A stretch of 64,000 nucleotides of DNA from Daphnia carinata (Eukaryota > Arthropoda > Branchiopoda > Diplostraca > Daphniidae). Below the pieces are notes generated by a model. It searched no databases, had not been told where the DNA came from, and saw only the letters and a list, made by a program, of their open reading frames with translations. Position numbers and translations under genes: made by a program. The stretch spans positions 4,207,971 to 4,271,970 of the forward strand of contig NC_081333.1 in the NCBI RefSeq assembly GCF_022539665.2. Direction: 5' to 3'. Shown one piece after another: positions 48,857 through 61,651 of the stretch; the first letter of the stretch is position 1; each line of letters starts with the position of its first letter.

Positions 48857-50060
48857 CTGAAAACACACAGAGAGGAAAAAGAAAAACCGGTTCGGTGTTT
48901 CTCTCTCTCTCTCTCTCACCCAAACATTAGCATAAATACGTATCCTATAAAAGAAAAAAGAAAATATCGCTTCTTTACGTGTTACATATGTTTTGAATCT
49001 CTACACAAAAGCAACAAAGTTTTTTTTTTTTTTTTTTTTTTTTTTCTTTGTTACATTTCTTTCCCTCCCGTCCCTTCATTTCATATTCACCTCTATATAC
49101 GTACGTGTTTATACACACACTAGATTTTCTCTTTTGTTTTGGGTTTTTTTAATCTCTCTCTTTTGGGTTTGTTTTTTTGCTTCTTTTTGGCGATCGAAGG
49201 AAAACGAATGGCGATAACAATCACGGTCGTCCGCTTTGGCACAAACGGGAATTTTCTCCGTGATTCTCTAACGACATTCAAAGACGTTTGATATCGACGC
49301 ACGTGCATACGTTTAAAACGTACAATTCAAATCGTTTTGGAGTTGGATAATCGTTACGTTAGGTATCCGGGAAATCATTGCCCATAGAACGTGGCACGTT
49401 TCGAAGCGCTTTTTTTTTTTTTTCCTAGAAAAAGGTCCACAAATAAAAAAAAAAAAAAAAAAAAACGAGAGATTTCCTTTACAATGCGTTTGTATTTTTA
49501 GTCTAGACCTTTTGCGCACGTCAATGTAGAGAGGCACTGTCAACAATCACTTCCGCTATGTGCAATTATTTTTTGTTTTCCCATCGGTATTCGAATGTCG
49601 CGTTGTAATCAAAGCCTTTGCCTTCATGTGAATAAAGAGAGAAATCAAAAACTTTGATTTCGTATTGCGGGAAAGTGGGTCACGCGTCAAGTGCTCCATC
49701 ACAAACCGAAAGAAACTAAAGACATGGGGACGATCACAGTTCAAGCTAAAAAGACTGTCGACAGCGTTTTTTGTTTAAAATATCTATTTTTTTTTTTTTA
49801 AAGTCTATATTACGCAGACGGATGATGGCCAGACTAGATTATTGGCCAGCATTTCTATCTTATAAAACGCCTGAATTTTTTCATTACGTCTCAAATGATT
49901 CACTCAATTTATTTTTAGACCTATTCCAAACCCAAATATAAATGTATAGCGAAATGTACGTATAAAATAAAAAGATAAACTTGGTCATACGTATCCGCTA
50001 CATGGTTATTTGTGTGTGTGTGTGTGTGCGTAGACAGGAGAAGCACAGTGCAGTCCACAG

Positions 50061-50073
50061 AGTTCAATGAACT
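50061..50073. promoter_or_regulatory. Perfect IR1 palindrome (ecdysone-response-element-like)
   Basis: AGTTCAATGAACT, a second perfect inverted repeat with a 1-bp spacer, 1.2 kb from the previous one. Confidence 0.5.
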
Positions 50074-50941
50074 CTGTTCAGAGGGAATCTGTTCGTCCCT
50101 CGATGGGCAAAGAGCTCCCATCTTGAACGTATTTGAATATGTTATGACCATGTGTGTTTTGTTTTCTTTTCTTTTGTTATTTTTCACATTTTCAATATCA
50201 GATGGAACAATGAAACGTACGCCAACATCTCGATGAAGAAATGTCTTACCCTACTACGCAGAGAAGGACAATGTCTGACACAAAGGACCGCATAGAGTCG
50301 TATGTTTGCACGATAACGTGACCTCTATTTGCTGGCAATCGTATAATATCGACAAACGATGTGATGTATTATGTAACAAAGTCGATGCATCGATTGGCTT
50401 TTTACAAATCAGTTTGATGCTGAGGCTAGTTCTCGAGAGAAAAGATTTCATTTCGTAATCCTTTTCTTGTGTGTCTGTGTGTGTGTTAAAAACAGAAGGA
50501 TTGATAAGACAATTGACGTCATTAAAGGATCGAATGGATCTAGTCCCCAATAAATATTATGAATTCCACGTTTATTTTCTTGTCTCGCAAATCGTTCCCA
50601 GTAAATCTACACATTTTTGTTCACGTCACGATCGTATCAGATGTCGATATAACATCCATCGAAATATCGAAAAGATCTTACTAACCTACATTTGTAACAC
50701 ATACCAATGCGCTACGCGTTCAACAGCACGTCATGGAACTGTGCGAGATGTGCCACTCTACGTCGTTCAAACTCGTAAACGTCTTCATTATTATTACTAA
50801 TTTTAATAGATTAAGACGTTGAAAAAGGGTGGATGGCCAACATCCGTCCGTTTGACGCAAGTTTTTTAGTTTTATGTCTTCACGAGAGATCCGTTTCTTT
50901 CTTATGTAAAAGTCACGATCGTTGCAACGGTCACATAAAAG

Positions 50942-50954
50942 AGTTGAATGAACT
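50942..50954. promoter_or_regulatory. IR1 nuclear-receptor-like palindrome, one mismatch
   Basis: AGTTGAATGAACT, the same variant sequence as at 47672. Confidence 0.4.
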
Positions 50955-52007
50955 CTCAAACGTTCCGGCTGCGGGCGTTTCGGGGGCGATGTGGGATTCC
51001 CGTGAAACAAATAAAAGAAAGCGACACATGCTGATCACATTGTTTATTTCCCCGCTCGCCATTGAGTAACCTAGAAATCACATAACCCGTATAATCTTAA
51101 AGATATTTATATACATACGTACGCACGCATTGTGAAAATCTTAAACGTGTGCATTGATATAAATAAACAGGGAGAAGGGGAATTTCGGGGAAGGCTGGAG
51201 AGAGTTAATGACGGACTACGGTATCATTGATAGTCATTACTGTGATGCTAGCTCATTAGATATTCACATTGATATGCGTTAGCCTCTATTTTCACTTGCG
51301 TTGTGCGCGTTGAGCGTTTTATAAATATACGGCCGTTGATTTTTAGTCCTAGTTCAAAGACCCCTATCTCTCTTTTACATTCGACATGTTTGCCTTTTTA
51401 TTAGGCCTGCTGTAGAGAGACGTAGATGTCTACTACCTAATACCTGTAACACACGTTAGCGTGTAGTCTCTATAATTTCGTTGCTATATAACAACTTCCT
51501 ACATAGAGACTTTGTCTATAGGCCTATGCATATACATGTTATGTATAGCTCTATATATTTTTTTTTTTTTATTATATGGCATGTCTTCCATGACCCAGTT
51601 TTGTTTTCCGTTTTTAATATGATTCTTTTTTTCTTTAAAACGTTTCGTAAGGGATGAACTGTTGCAGCGGTTTCGTATTACGTTGTGATTCGAAACGGAA
51701 CTGTCATCTTGTTATTTAAATGAAACGGGTGATCTGTGAGATGGCCCAAGAAGTGCTACGTCACGGGGAGCAATTAGTCAATTAAAAATTAGCATACGAG
51801 ATATACATCCGGCCGATTGTTGGACTCCTCCAGTACACGTAGTCTGCAGGTTATTATTATAAAGTAGGCTATATATTGCGAAAGTGGCTAATAATAGCCC
51901 AACAGTAACGTATAATCAATTCGCGTGTGTGTGTGTTATTCTCTAACAGTATATTTTCAAATAAAAATAGGTCTTGATTTTATTTCCAAAACAATAATGA
52001 CACAAAA

Positions 52008-52028
52008 AACACACACACACACACACAC
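52008..52028 (+). repeat. (CA)n microsatellite
   Basis: About ten CA dinucleotides. Confidence 0.9.
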
Positions 52029-53483
52029 AGTCCGATTTTAAACACGGAATTAATGGATCTACCTAGGAGAAGGAAGAAGATCAGAAAATTAGGCCAAATC
52101 AGTTATATCGTTTTAAAGCTGCAGGTCAACGAAAACCTTGCGGGCATTTTTGTATTTATCTTTTTCTTTTTTTTTTCTCTCCCCTTTCCGACTCCCTTTT
52201 GCTGCCGGATGGTCTCTTTTATTCCGTCCTCAACTAACCCCTGTTGAAAAAAAAAAAAAAAAAAAAAAAATCTTTTTCCCAACAGCTATATACCTTTTTG
52301 TGCGCGCTGTTATATGCGTTCCAAGTACCTGACAATAGAGGCTCTCCTTTATATATGTGGAAGGACGATTGTGAGCAACATACAAATAAGAAAGCTGTTT
52401 GGGCCTTCTCATCCCTGTGAGGAACCACACACACAAACAAAAAAAAAACAAAAAATTAAAATTGGGGCGATGCCGGAATCATATCATCGGCCTCCATCTG
52501 CCGTAAAACCACGTTCCAGCAGCGTATATATATATATATTTATATATATATGACCCATGCTCTCTCTCTATGCACACAGATAACAACATGAACTTTGTTG
52601 TCTTGTACAGTTCCATTGTCGAATGTTTGTTTTTTTTCTTTTCGTTTTATGTAATACATTGAATTAAAGATGATTCCTTATGCAAAATGTCAATTAAGAA
52701 TCATGTCCTGGAATTTATCGAATTTGCTAGAAAAGACAAGGTTGATGTTAAACACACAAACAAAGACACAAACTGTCTGTTCAAGGTGATCAAGGTGATT
52801 ATTATTGATTATGTCGTCATCCTTGATGGGGCAAGAAAGCAGTTGAATGATTAATTAAGGTTGTACTGGACTCAACATTCCTGTCTCTCTCTCTCTCTCT
52901 CTCACTTTTGTTGTTGACATTTTATCTGCGTATTTATTATTTACACATGTGAAAACGCACAAAAGGCGTGGTCGCACACGAGACAAACGCACGGGCCAGG
53001 CATTTTTTTTTTCTGGAAAACCATTTGAAACATCACGCGGACGTGCAACGTGACTAGAGGGAAAACAAAAGAAACGCTTGACATCTGACAGACAAAGAAA
53101 TGGAATTGTCTAGAAAACGCGTTCGATTTATTATTTTCAAAAACAAAAAAAACAAAAACAAAAAAAAAAATACAAACTTTCCCGATGTGTCTTTTTCAAT
53201 TCATTTGGTCGGGCTGATATTGATAGAATACAATGGATCAACAGCCATCAGCCCTAAGTCCTCTCTCTTATTTAACACAGACGTATTTTACCTTTTATTT
53301 ATTTTTTTTTTTTTTAAAGCGAAGAAATGAAATATGCACAGTCCTATTTAGAATAGATAGTTGTGCACGATTATTCAATAAATGAATAAACTCAATGGCG
53401 AAACAACCACGTTCTTTCGCAATAAAAGAGAAGGGCATTGTCGCGACATGTGAGTCGGAGTCACATGTGTCCGCGTGAGTCCT

Positions 53484-53958
53484 CACGTGGCGAAACGCTG
53501 AGACTCGTTGTTGCACCTCACGCCGTTGCCCACGTTCCAGGTGCTCACCTGTCGCCGTTTTTCTGCGGTTCACATTCGCGGCTCACGTGGCTCACAACGC
53601 AAGAAAACCTGACTCGTTCCGTTGCAAAAGGCTCCTTCCTAGCCAGCAGCATTGCGGAATTAGCAAAGCAGGTAGATCAAGTCGAGTGGAACGGGAGATC
53701 GTCAAGGTTTTACGAGCACTGGACCAAACTGGTCTTATTACATTTTAGCCAAATCTTTCTTCGAATTTCACCGGCTTCAATCCTTTTATTCGTCTGAAAT
53801 AAAATAGAATTTCCGTTGATAGCTTGTGCAAACCAAAAATGGATTGCGCATGTGAACTAGTATTTTAATGGCCTCGTATAGAAAATGACAGGATAACATT
53901 TAGATCGCGGCGTGATCCACGTGCCTGCAACGACTGGAGTCCTCCAATCGTCCACGTG
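53484..53958. promoter_or_regulatory. Cluster of four CACGTG E-boxes
   Basis: Perfect CACGTG hexamers at 53484-53489, 53584-53589, 53918-53923 and 53953-53958, in a locally GC-richer stretch that also holds two tight hairpins at 53446-53487. No convincing gene overlaps it. Confidence 0.35.
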
Positions 53959-54829
53959 TCAGACCATCACGTTGAAATGACGGAAGCCTTGAACGATACA
54001 AAAGTCTTGACGATGAATTGCATCGCTCCACATTTGTCGATGTATTTGAATTTCCGTTGTCGCAGTTTTGCCAAAATAAAAATAAAGGGAGGCATCGCCC
54101 ACGCCTTTTCGGAACATCAAGGATTTTTCGCAATGCCCATATTTCGATTGTCCTTTCCCATCACGATCCAGGTTGCACGAGAACGTGAAATAAAACTACA
54201 ACGTAACGAAATTGACATTGAAACGAACTGTACATTCTAATGAAAGGCAATGAATTGATTGCGCCATCGTTGTGTCTTACAACATTCACGCGCCTCTCAT
54301 TTGATTTTCAAAAGCAATTTCATTTTATTATGCGAGAATGAGTTGGCATGTTTTTTTCTACGAAATAACTAACGTTCCATTGCTGTTTTTTTTTTTTTTT
54401 GTGGTTGCCTTAATAAAACTTGTTTTTTAAATATTTTTTTAAAGGGAGGGCTGCTGATGTGGCCGTAGCTGTTAATGAGGAGAGCCATGTGGTACGTTGA
54501 AACCTTGGAGAGTGTTGTTTTTCTATTTTAATATTCAGTTTTAAAAAGTTTAATCTTTCGGATGGCCCTGGGAACGAACGAATTCACTGGGCACTCAACT
54601 TTATTTCTTGATTAAACACCTGTGGTATCAGCAGTGCGATAGGGACGGCACTTGTTCGGAAAAGGTCTTTACTTTAAACGCGTGTATAAAAAAGAAATAA
54701 AATAATTCCATGTCCGTCACCTTCAATCTTGAATTGGCTTGTGAGGACGGATAAGATTCAGGTTAGCGGTAGTCGTTGGGACTTAGATAACTAAAAAACT
54801 ACGAGTCCTAAGAAAAAATGATGTTGATT

Positions 54830-56260
54830 TTCGTGATGCCCGTTCAATTTCGTACCTAAATCGTGTATATTTATAGCGATATTTAGGTTTTTGAAGATAA
54901 AATAAAAATTCGGGCTTTTTTTTTTGTTGGGTTGAAAATAAAAAATAAGCCCGACTTTTTGGTATTTAACGTTTATTTCAGAAACTATAAGGCCAATTGA
55001 AAATAAACTTGTTTTTCGTGATTAACATACAATTCTGCATCGAAATCACACATGTTGAGCCACATTTGAAATTTGGCCAAAAAACGCGAAAAGTTGGGCT
55101 TTGCCAAAATCAGCAAAAACGGTCATCTCTTCAAATTCGATGAAAATCACACCTTGTCATCGAAATTTAACGCTGATTTCGAATCTGTGATTCGTTTCGT
55201 CATCAAGCCATCCGTTTTTGAAATAAATGAAAAGTAAAGTGGTGTTACCTGTTGGCGCACCATTTGTTTTGTTTTTTTTTACGTTTATTTCAAAAACCAT
55301 AAGGCCCATGGAAAAATGAACTTGTTTAACGTGATTTTCATTGAATTTTCAATCGAAATCATGTATTTTAAGTCAAATTTAAGTTTTGGTCAAAAATGGA
55401 AAAATGGGAAGGCTATAGCCTTACCACTTCTGCCGAAAATCATCGAAAAGTGACATACCTCAAAATTCAATAAAAACCAACAAATTATGCTCAGTATCAA
55501 ACGCTGATTTTAACTGGCATTTTTATTTTTCCCGTTACCCGATAAAATTTGTAATAAAACGCAATTTATTGTAGTTATAGGTCAACTAGTTTTACATTTT
55601 AGCTTACAACGAAAACAAAATTCATTTTTGTGCTCCTTGTTAAATTTGGAATCTAAATTATATATAGCTATCGAGATTTAAATGATATTATTTATATTTT
55701 TAAAGAAAAGTCAGGCTTATTTTTTTTTTTCTTTTTTGTCTATCGCGCCTATTTTTATATTTTAGATTACTCATGAACCGTAAACTCCACGTAAAAAGAA
55801 ATTTCATGATCGTGATCTTAGTTAAGTTTTGAATCTAAACCATGTATGTTAATGATTATTGTACAAAATAATAAAAAAATAAATAAATGCAAAAGTCGGG
55901 CTTATTTTGTCGGGTTTAAAATTTTTTGCAGCGAAAAATTCATCGCTTGGAATTTGACACAAATAACAGGATATACTGGAAATAAGCCAGATTTGCGAGA
56001 TCGGCGATCAATTTCAAAACGGAATAATGTATTTTAAGTCAAATCTAAATTTTGGTCAAAAATGAAAAAGTGAGAAGGCTATAAGCCTTCCCTACTACAG
56101 CTTTGAATAAAACGCTATCAAAGCGGTTTTAGAGCCCAACAAATTTCAGTTCAAATAACTCAAAAACTATAAATCCTATGTAAAAACGAAATGCAAATTC
56201 GTAATGCTCATTCAATTTTGAATCTGAATCGCGTAGTATTATAGCTACAGATCAAGATTT
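54830..56260. repeat. Block of dispersed repeats related to the 13-kb foldback element
   Basis: Motifs shared with 13.0-13.7 kb recur here: TGTATTTTAAGTCAAATYTAA followed by a GGAAGGCTATA-type end at 55362-55420 and 56029-56087 (compare 13320-13378); ACCATAAGG followed by GGAAAA near 55306; AACGCTGATTT near 55170 and 55500; AGTCGGGCTTATTTT and CAGGATATACT at 55889-55975, matching the right arm at 13495-13590. Copies are diverged by substitutions and small indels, and no transposase is visible. Confidence 0.7.
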
Positions 56261-59200
56261 GTCGACAGGCCACTCGGCGATACGACATGACACAATAGAG
56301 ACACGTCTAAGGCTCCATTAAGAGTGAATGGATAAACGTTAAACCTTCGCGCCTAGCTAATGGTTCGAACCGATTAGCTAACACTCTATTTGATTCCGGT
56401 CGTCCAATTTCACACTGTGATGAAATTCGACATTTCCGGACGACGAAACACACGTGCGTGAGGTGTGGCCTAAAATACATTGACCGCAACAAAAAGAAAT
56501 GAACGCATTTAATGTAAATACACTTCAAATTGGAACGATCAAAAATTCAGTGTGACGATCGCAGTTTTTTTTTTATTGTTTCATCTCAATTATTAGAGAA
56601 TTATAATAATGAACGAAAGACGCAAATAGCGGAGGAAACGAAACGACTCCGGAATTCCGTTGATTTCTGCGTATCTAAACGGAATTGCGTCACACGTTCC
56701 TCCCTTTCACTTTTGACGAACCCGAATGTTACGCCTCATCATGAACAGCGTAGTACGAGAAACGAGCAATTTGAAAAAAAAAAAAAAAAAAGATCTACGC
56801 CATGGATGAATGAATGAAAAACATTTCAAAAACTCTCGAGGCTCTTCAAAAATGTGTTTTCGTTCATTTCTCCGCAGTAGCAACAGGTTCTCTTTATTAC
56901 ACCTTTTGTTTTGCTTTTTACAACAAGATTCACTCAAGGTCACTACGTTCTTTTTGTTTTTTATTACACTCCATGTCAATTGTGCATAATAAACGCCTTT
57001 TTTTTTTTTTTTTAAGAAAAAAACAAAAAAAACAGCACGAAGATGCGCAATAGCCGGCGTGAAAACCTTCACTTTTTTCCTATTGAAAAAGAAAGAAAAT
57101 AAAAATCCTCAGCTTGTTTTCTTTCTTGGTAACCATCCGCTCTTTATGAACGGCCTTCCTCGCCGTCCTTGACGCCCATTACACCTGGCGGGAGCACCCC
57201 CTGGTACGGTCCCAAAATGAATAGACACATTTGTTTTTTGTTTGTTTTTTGTTTTTTTATGAAAGGAAAAATGATAATTGAGCCTCAGGCTGACATGGCC
57301 TGTGATGAAATCTGGCAAGTGCGACGCTTGAATTGAACGGCCGTACGTATTGGCGGGAGTGCGTATTTTCTAGACTCAAATTAGACGGGTGAAAAAAAAA
57401 AAATAATAAGCCCGACCTTGACATTCCTATGATTTTTCTTCGTTTCACTTTTGATTTTTTTTTTTTTAAACAAATATTTGTGACGGGCACAGAATTGCAT
57501 CACCTTTTCAATGGAATTTCCCCCCCCTTGAAAAGGTGTTTGGAATTTATCTGTTTTTCCCCTCCCCTCTTTCTATTGCATCATCAACACGGATGGTGTC
57601 GCACGATTTCATCACTAAGAAAAAAAAAATCGTGATGGTCTTTCACCATCACGGGCAGCCCTCACCTTGAAGACATTCCGCTTTCAATTTCAGTTTCCTT
57701 TTTTTTTTTTTTTCTTTTTCGATTAAAATGCCATTTAAAAACAAAACAAAACAAACGACATGCACTTCATTTCAAAGACGAAGTGCATTGCGAGGGCCTT
57801 GAACAAACATGGCTGACGCGGCGTGCATCAATTGCACACCTGTGGTGATGTCATCGAGGGGGTCGGTGTACGACCTCGCCATTTCTTCTCTTATTCGTAT
57901 CTGCGATTAGCGCAAAGAGCAAATGCATAAACAATTAAAGATAAGACATGAAACAATTGAATGTGTTCACACACCGTAAAAAAAAAAAAAAAAAAAAAAA
58001 AAGAAAAAGAAACTATTCGGTACATTGGCAATACATCGGACATTGGCACACGTCCGGTTTGGTCTGCGAGATGCAAATGATCTATGGTCAATTTGGCCTT
58101 CCTCTCTGTCATTTGCGTAATGGAATGTAATCCGTATACACACAGAAGCGGGAAACGTTTTTTTTTTTTTCTGATCGAAATGGCTAACATCATTTGCAAA
58201 TGGACCCTGAGCTTTTCCTTTTTCCTACTACCCAATAAGGAATTCGATAGAATCGATCAAGGATGTGGCCAATAGAAACAAATGAATAACACATTATTGG
58301 ATGTAGCAATTAAAACAAACAAAAATAAAGAAAACTGATTCTTTCGATTTGCATATGGCGCTATCGCGTTGGTTCGTCTATTGACCTTGTCAATGTAAAA
58401 AAAAAAAAGCGAAACGACTCGAATGTTGGGGAAAGTCCGAAACGGAAATTGTCGGGATGTGTTCACGAGGATCGCATTTCCCGTCGTTGGGCGGCGCGAT
58501 TGGACACGTACGCCGAAACGGCACATTTCCTCCAATGATTCAATGCATAATTTTCTACATAAATCACGTTCAAATCGGTACTTGTCGTTCAAGTTAATCA
58601 GATTTCTGTTTCACGCGTTGACTGCGGCCAGAAATCCTCTCTCTTTATCAGAATCCCAATGCGGCCAGAATTCCTCTCTCTTTATCAGAATCCCAAACCC
58701 CGATTATAGAACTGTAAAACGGATGTTTATGATATTCTATCCAACACTTTTTTTTGTGTGTGTGTGTATCTTTCTTCCCCTTCATCCCTCGCTGTTTCAC
58801 GAGACACATGCCACGACTTGTTGACAAGTGTATAATTCACCAGTTCCGGTGTGACTCACGACCCTGAACAAGAGTCGCATTCAAATCAAAACAGGCATAT
58901 ATTTATAAATATTCACAACTCTACTTGGGTTTTTTTTTTTTTCGTGTCGAGTTGCGCCCGGGATTTTTTTTTAAATCCCATCCCATACATTTCGTTCACC
59001 GCTTGTGTAATTTGATTTTGAACCAACGGATTTTCACGCATAGCGGTTGGGTTCACGGTCAGAACACATTGATAAGTGCCGGCAACTGGAAATAGTCATT
59101 CCAGTACAGCGCAAAGGTTTGTTTTTTTTGTATATTTAAAGCCGCCATCTTTCAATGAACGGTTTTTTGTCTACATTTGAATATTCAGCTCATTTGCATA

Positions 59201-60045
59201 AGCGTTTCTTTGTTTGGTTCTACTTGTTTTCCTCTAAACAAAATGTGTGGCCATGACTTGTGCAGCAACGATGGGCAAGTTGAAATCGTCAAGTTTGAAA
59301 ATCGGTTAGTGGAAAGAAAACACTTCGAATTTGGAGTAAAGATGGCGGATGAGTCGTGCTGCCCAGGGGCTCCTCTAGAAACAAAAGAAAAAAAAAAAAA
59401 AGAATAAAGGAAATGTCGTGTTATGAATATTCTTTTTTTTTCGGACTGGGTTCCACCACTACTACCAGTCTACTACGTCTGGCACTGGCTTTTTCTTGTT
59501 TTTTTCTGTTTCAAGGTCCTTTTCCTTTAGCGTTAGTTTGCCCAGTTACCCAGTTGTGTGGTGCCATCATCCCTTTCAAGCCTTCCTACTCGGGACGGTC
59601 TAGGAAAACGAAACGATTCCATTCGAAACCAACGTTACTGAGAAAAAACAAAAGGAAACGTGCTGTTACATTTGCCGTATGGTTGTGGTAATCATATCTG
59701 CCTGTATAGAAAAAGAAACGTAACTTACCAAGGCACAACACACACACACTTTTACTTTGGTTCTTGGAAACAGTGGCAAGGTCGCCATACCCTAACGTAG
59801 AGGACATTCGTGACGTTTCGATTCGTTTGACTTCAAAGTGAAACGGGAAAAGGAACAGACAAGTCAATCGTTCAAGTATAACAAACTACCTCTTTTATTT
59901 TTTTTTTCCTTTCAAGTTAATGAATTTCACTTTGCAAATTGAACCAATCGAATGGAAATTCATTTTTTTTTTCTACTGCAGGTGTGAAGAAAGAAAGAAG
60001 GAAGAAAGAAGGAGGGAAAGCGAGAGAGAAGCCTGTTCTGACGAC
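56261..60045. other. Intergenic and 5' region of CYP306A1
   Basis: No convincing gene. Contains a 27-bp near-palindrome (56354-56380), hairpins at 57631-57653 and 57760-57788, an A25 run at 57978-58002 and a 37-bp tandem duplication at 58623-58696. A CTACTGCAG acceptor at about 59974-59982 suggests that the CYP306A1 leader contains a 5' UTR intron ending there. Confidence 0.5.
58623..58696 (+). repeat. 37-bp tandem duplication
   Basis: Two adjacent copies starting TGCGGCCAGAAATCCTCTCT and TGCGGCCAGAATTCCTCTCT, with one difference seen. Confidence 0.93.
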
Positions 60046-61613
60046 ATGTGGATCTGGCTGTGCCTGTCGAGTCTTCTGCTAGGATTGGTGGCGTTGCTAT
60101 GGTTACGCGACGCCGCCAAACAACAACACTTGCCACCAGGACCGGTGGGCTTGCCTCTGCTCGGCTATTTACCATGGATCGACAGCCGCGCACCTTACGA
60201 AACATTTGGCCGTTTGAGCCACCGTTACGGCCGCATTTATTCGCTGAAATTGGGCAACATGTTGGCCATTTTCCTCAGCGATCCGCAGCTCGTGCGTCAG
60301 GCTTTCAGTAGACCCGTGTTCAGCGGACGGGCACCCCTCTACCTGACGCACGGCATCATGAAAGGCCACGGTAAAACATTTCACATTTTCGTTTCATTTT
60401 TCCTTTCCCACCCACAAATCAAATAGGATTCATTTGAATATTTTTGTTTGACCTCCAGGTTTGATTTGCGCTGAAGGAGACTCGTGGCGAGAGCATCGAC
60501 GTTTCGCGATGAACGTCATGAAGCAGTTGGGGATGGCCGGACGTCAAGGCGCCTCTCTGATGGAATCACGTGTCATGGATCGCGTCCTGGAATTCGTTCA
60601 AGTAAAAAATGCGTTTGTTTTTTTTCTTTTCGTTTAAATTTTATTCTTCAAAAGAACAAAAGAAAATGATGAAACGTGTGTGTGAGGGATGAAAAGGGAT
60701 TGAAGAGCCAAGTGTCATCGACCAGCGGCGTGGATCTGGTGCCGGGCTTGCGTCATTGCATCGGCAACATCATTAACGGCGTCGTTTTCGGCCGGACGTA
60801 CGCGGCCGACGATCCGACCTGGATTTGGCTCCAGCACCTGCTCGACGAGGGCGTCAAACAGGTGGCCGTCGCCGGGCCCATCAATTTCCTGCCCGTTCTC
60901 AGGTTACCCCGGCCATAGCTTTGCAAAATGTTTGTTTTCTTTTTTTTCTTCTTTCATATTTTCAATGTTTTGTTTGTTTGAAAACCCATCGGAAGGTTCT
61001 TGCCCAGATATCGGAACATCATGTCGTTCGTCATCGACGGCCAAGTGGCAACTCATCGCCATTACCAAGAGATTATCGACGATCACGAGCGCCAGCTCAA
61101 TCAGCTCGCCGACAATCAAGGTCATTGATTTCTCTCTTATTTTATTTTTATTTTATTTTATTTTTTAAATTCATCAATTTCAAAACATTTCAAAGTGGCC
61201 GGGCGTCCTTGCCCTCTTTGGCCAGTCACGTTCACGTTCAATTTGATTTATGGGGGCCTCTCTTTGAATAGGAGGATCGAGTCATGGATATACGGACGTG
61301 ATCGAGGCCTACCTCTTGGAAATGGCTCGACGACGTCGTGCGAACGAAGCGACTGGAACGTTCACCACTACCCAACTTTACCACGTGCTGGCCGACATGT
61401 TCGGTGCCGGCACGGACACGGCCCTGACGACCATCAAATGGATCGTCCTGTACATGATCCTCTATCCAGACGTGCAAGTAAGTTTGTTTTTTTTTTGTTT
61501 TTTTTTTTTGGAACAGAGCCGCATTTTCATTCGGTTTGCAATTGGCAAAGCGAAAAAAAAAAAAAGCCAAGTTGAATGACCGCCTTAATCATTCATCTTC
61601 AAAAACAAATGAT

Positions 61614-61651
<38 letters not shown>

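Larger units (their letters stand above)
45517..54829. other. Gene-poor, simple-repeat-rich region downstream of TWNK
   Basis: No open frame resembles a protein and none continues through splice-like junctions. The sequence is dominated by homopolymers and dinucleotide runs: A24 at 46205-46228 and 48592-48615, T about 26 at 49020-49045, A25 near 52246-52270, CT runs at 47142-47169, 48319-48345 and 52880-52903, TG at 50010-50028 and CA at 52008-52028. IR1 palindromes and E-boxes are listed separately. Frames of about 100 codons here are low-complexity reading-throughs of these runs. Confidence 0.6.

Noticed and set aside
53438..53797. 119-codon open frame in the E-box cluster
   Set aside because: No recognisable domain, overlapping frames on the other strand, and no splice support; more likely chance in GC-richer DNA.
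59920..60045. Longer N-terminus for CYP306A1 from Met 59920
   Set aside because: It would place low-complexity charged sequence before the membrane anchor, and a CTACTGCAG acceptor at 59982 points to a 5' UTR intron.
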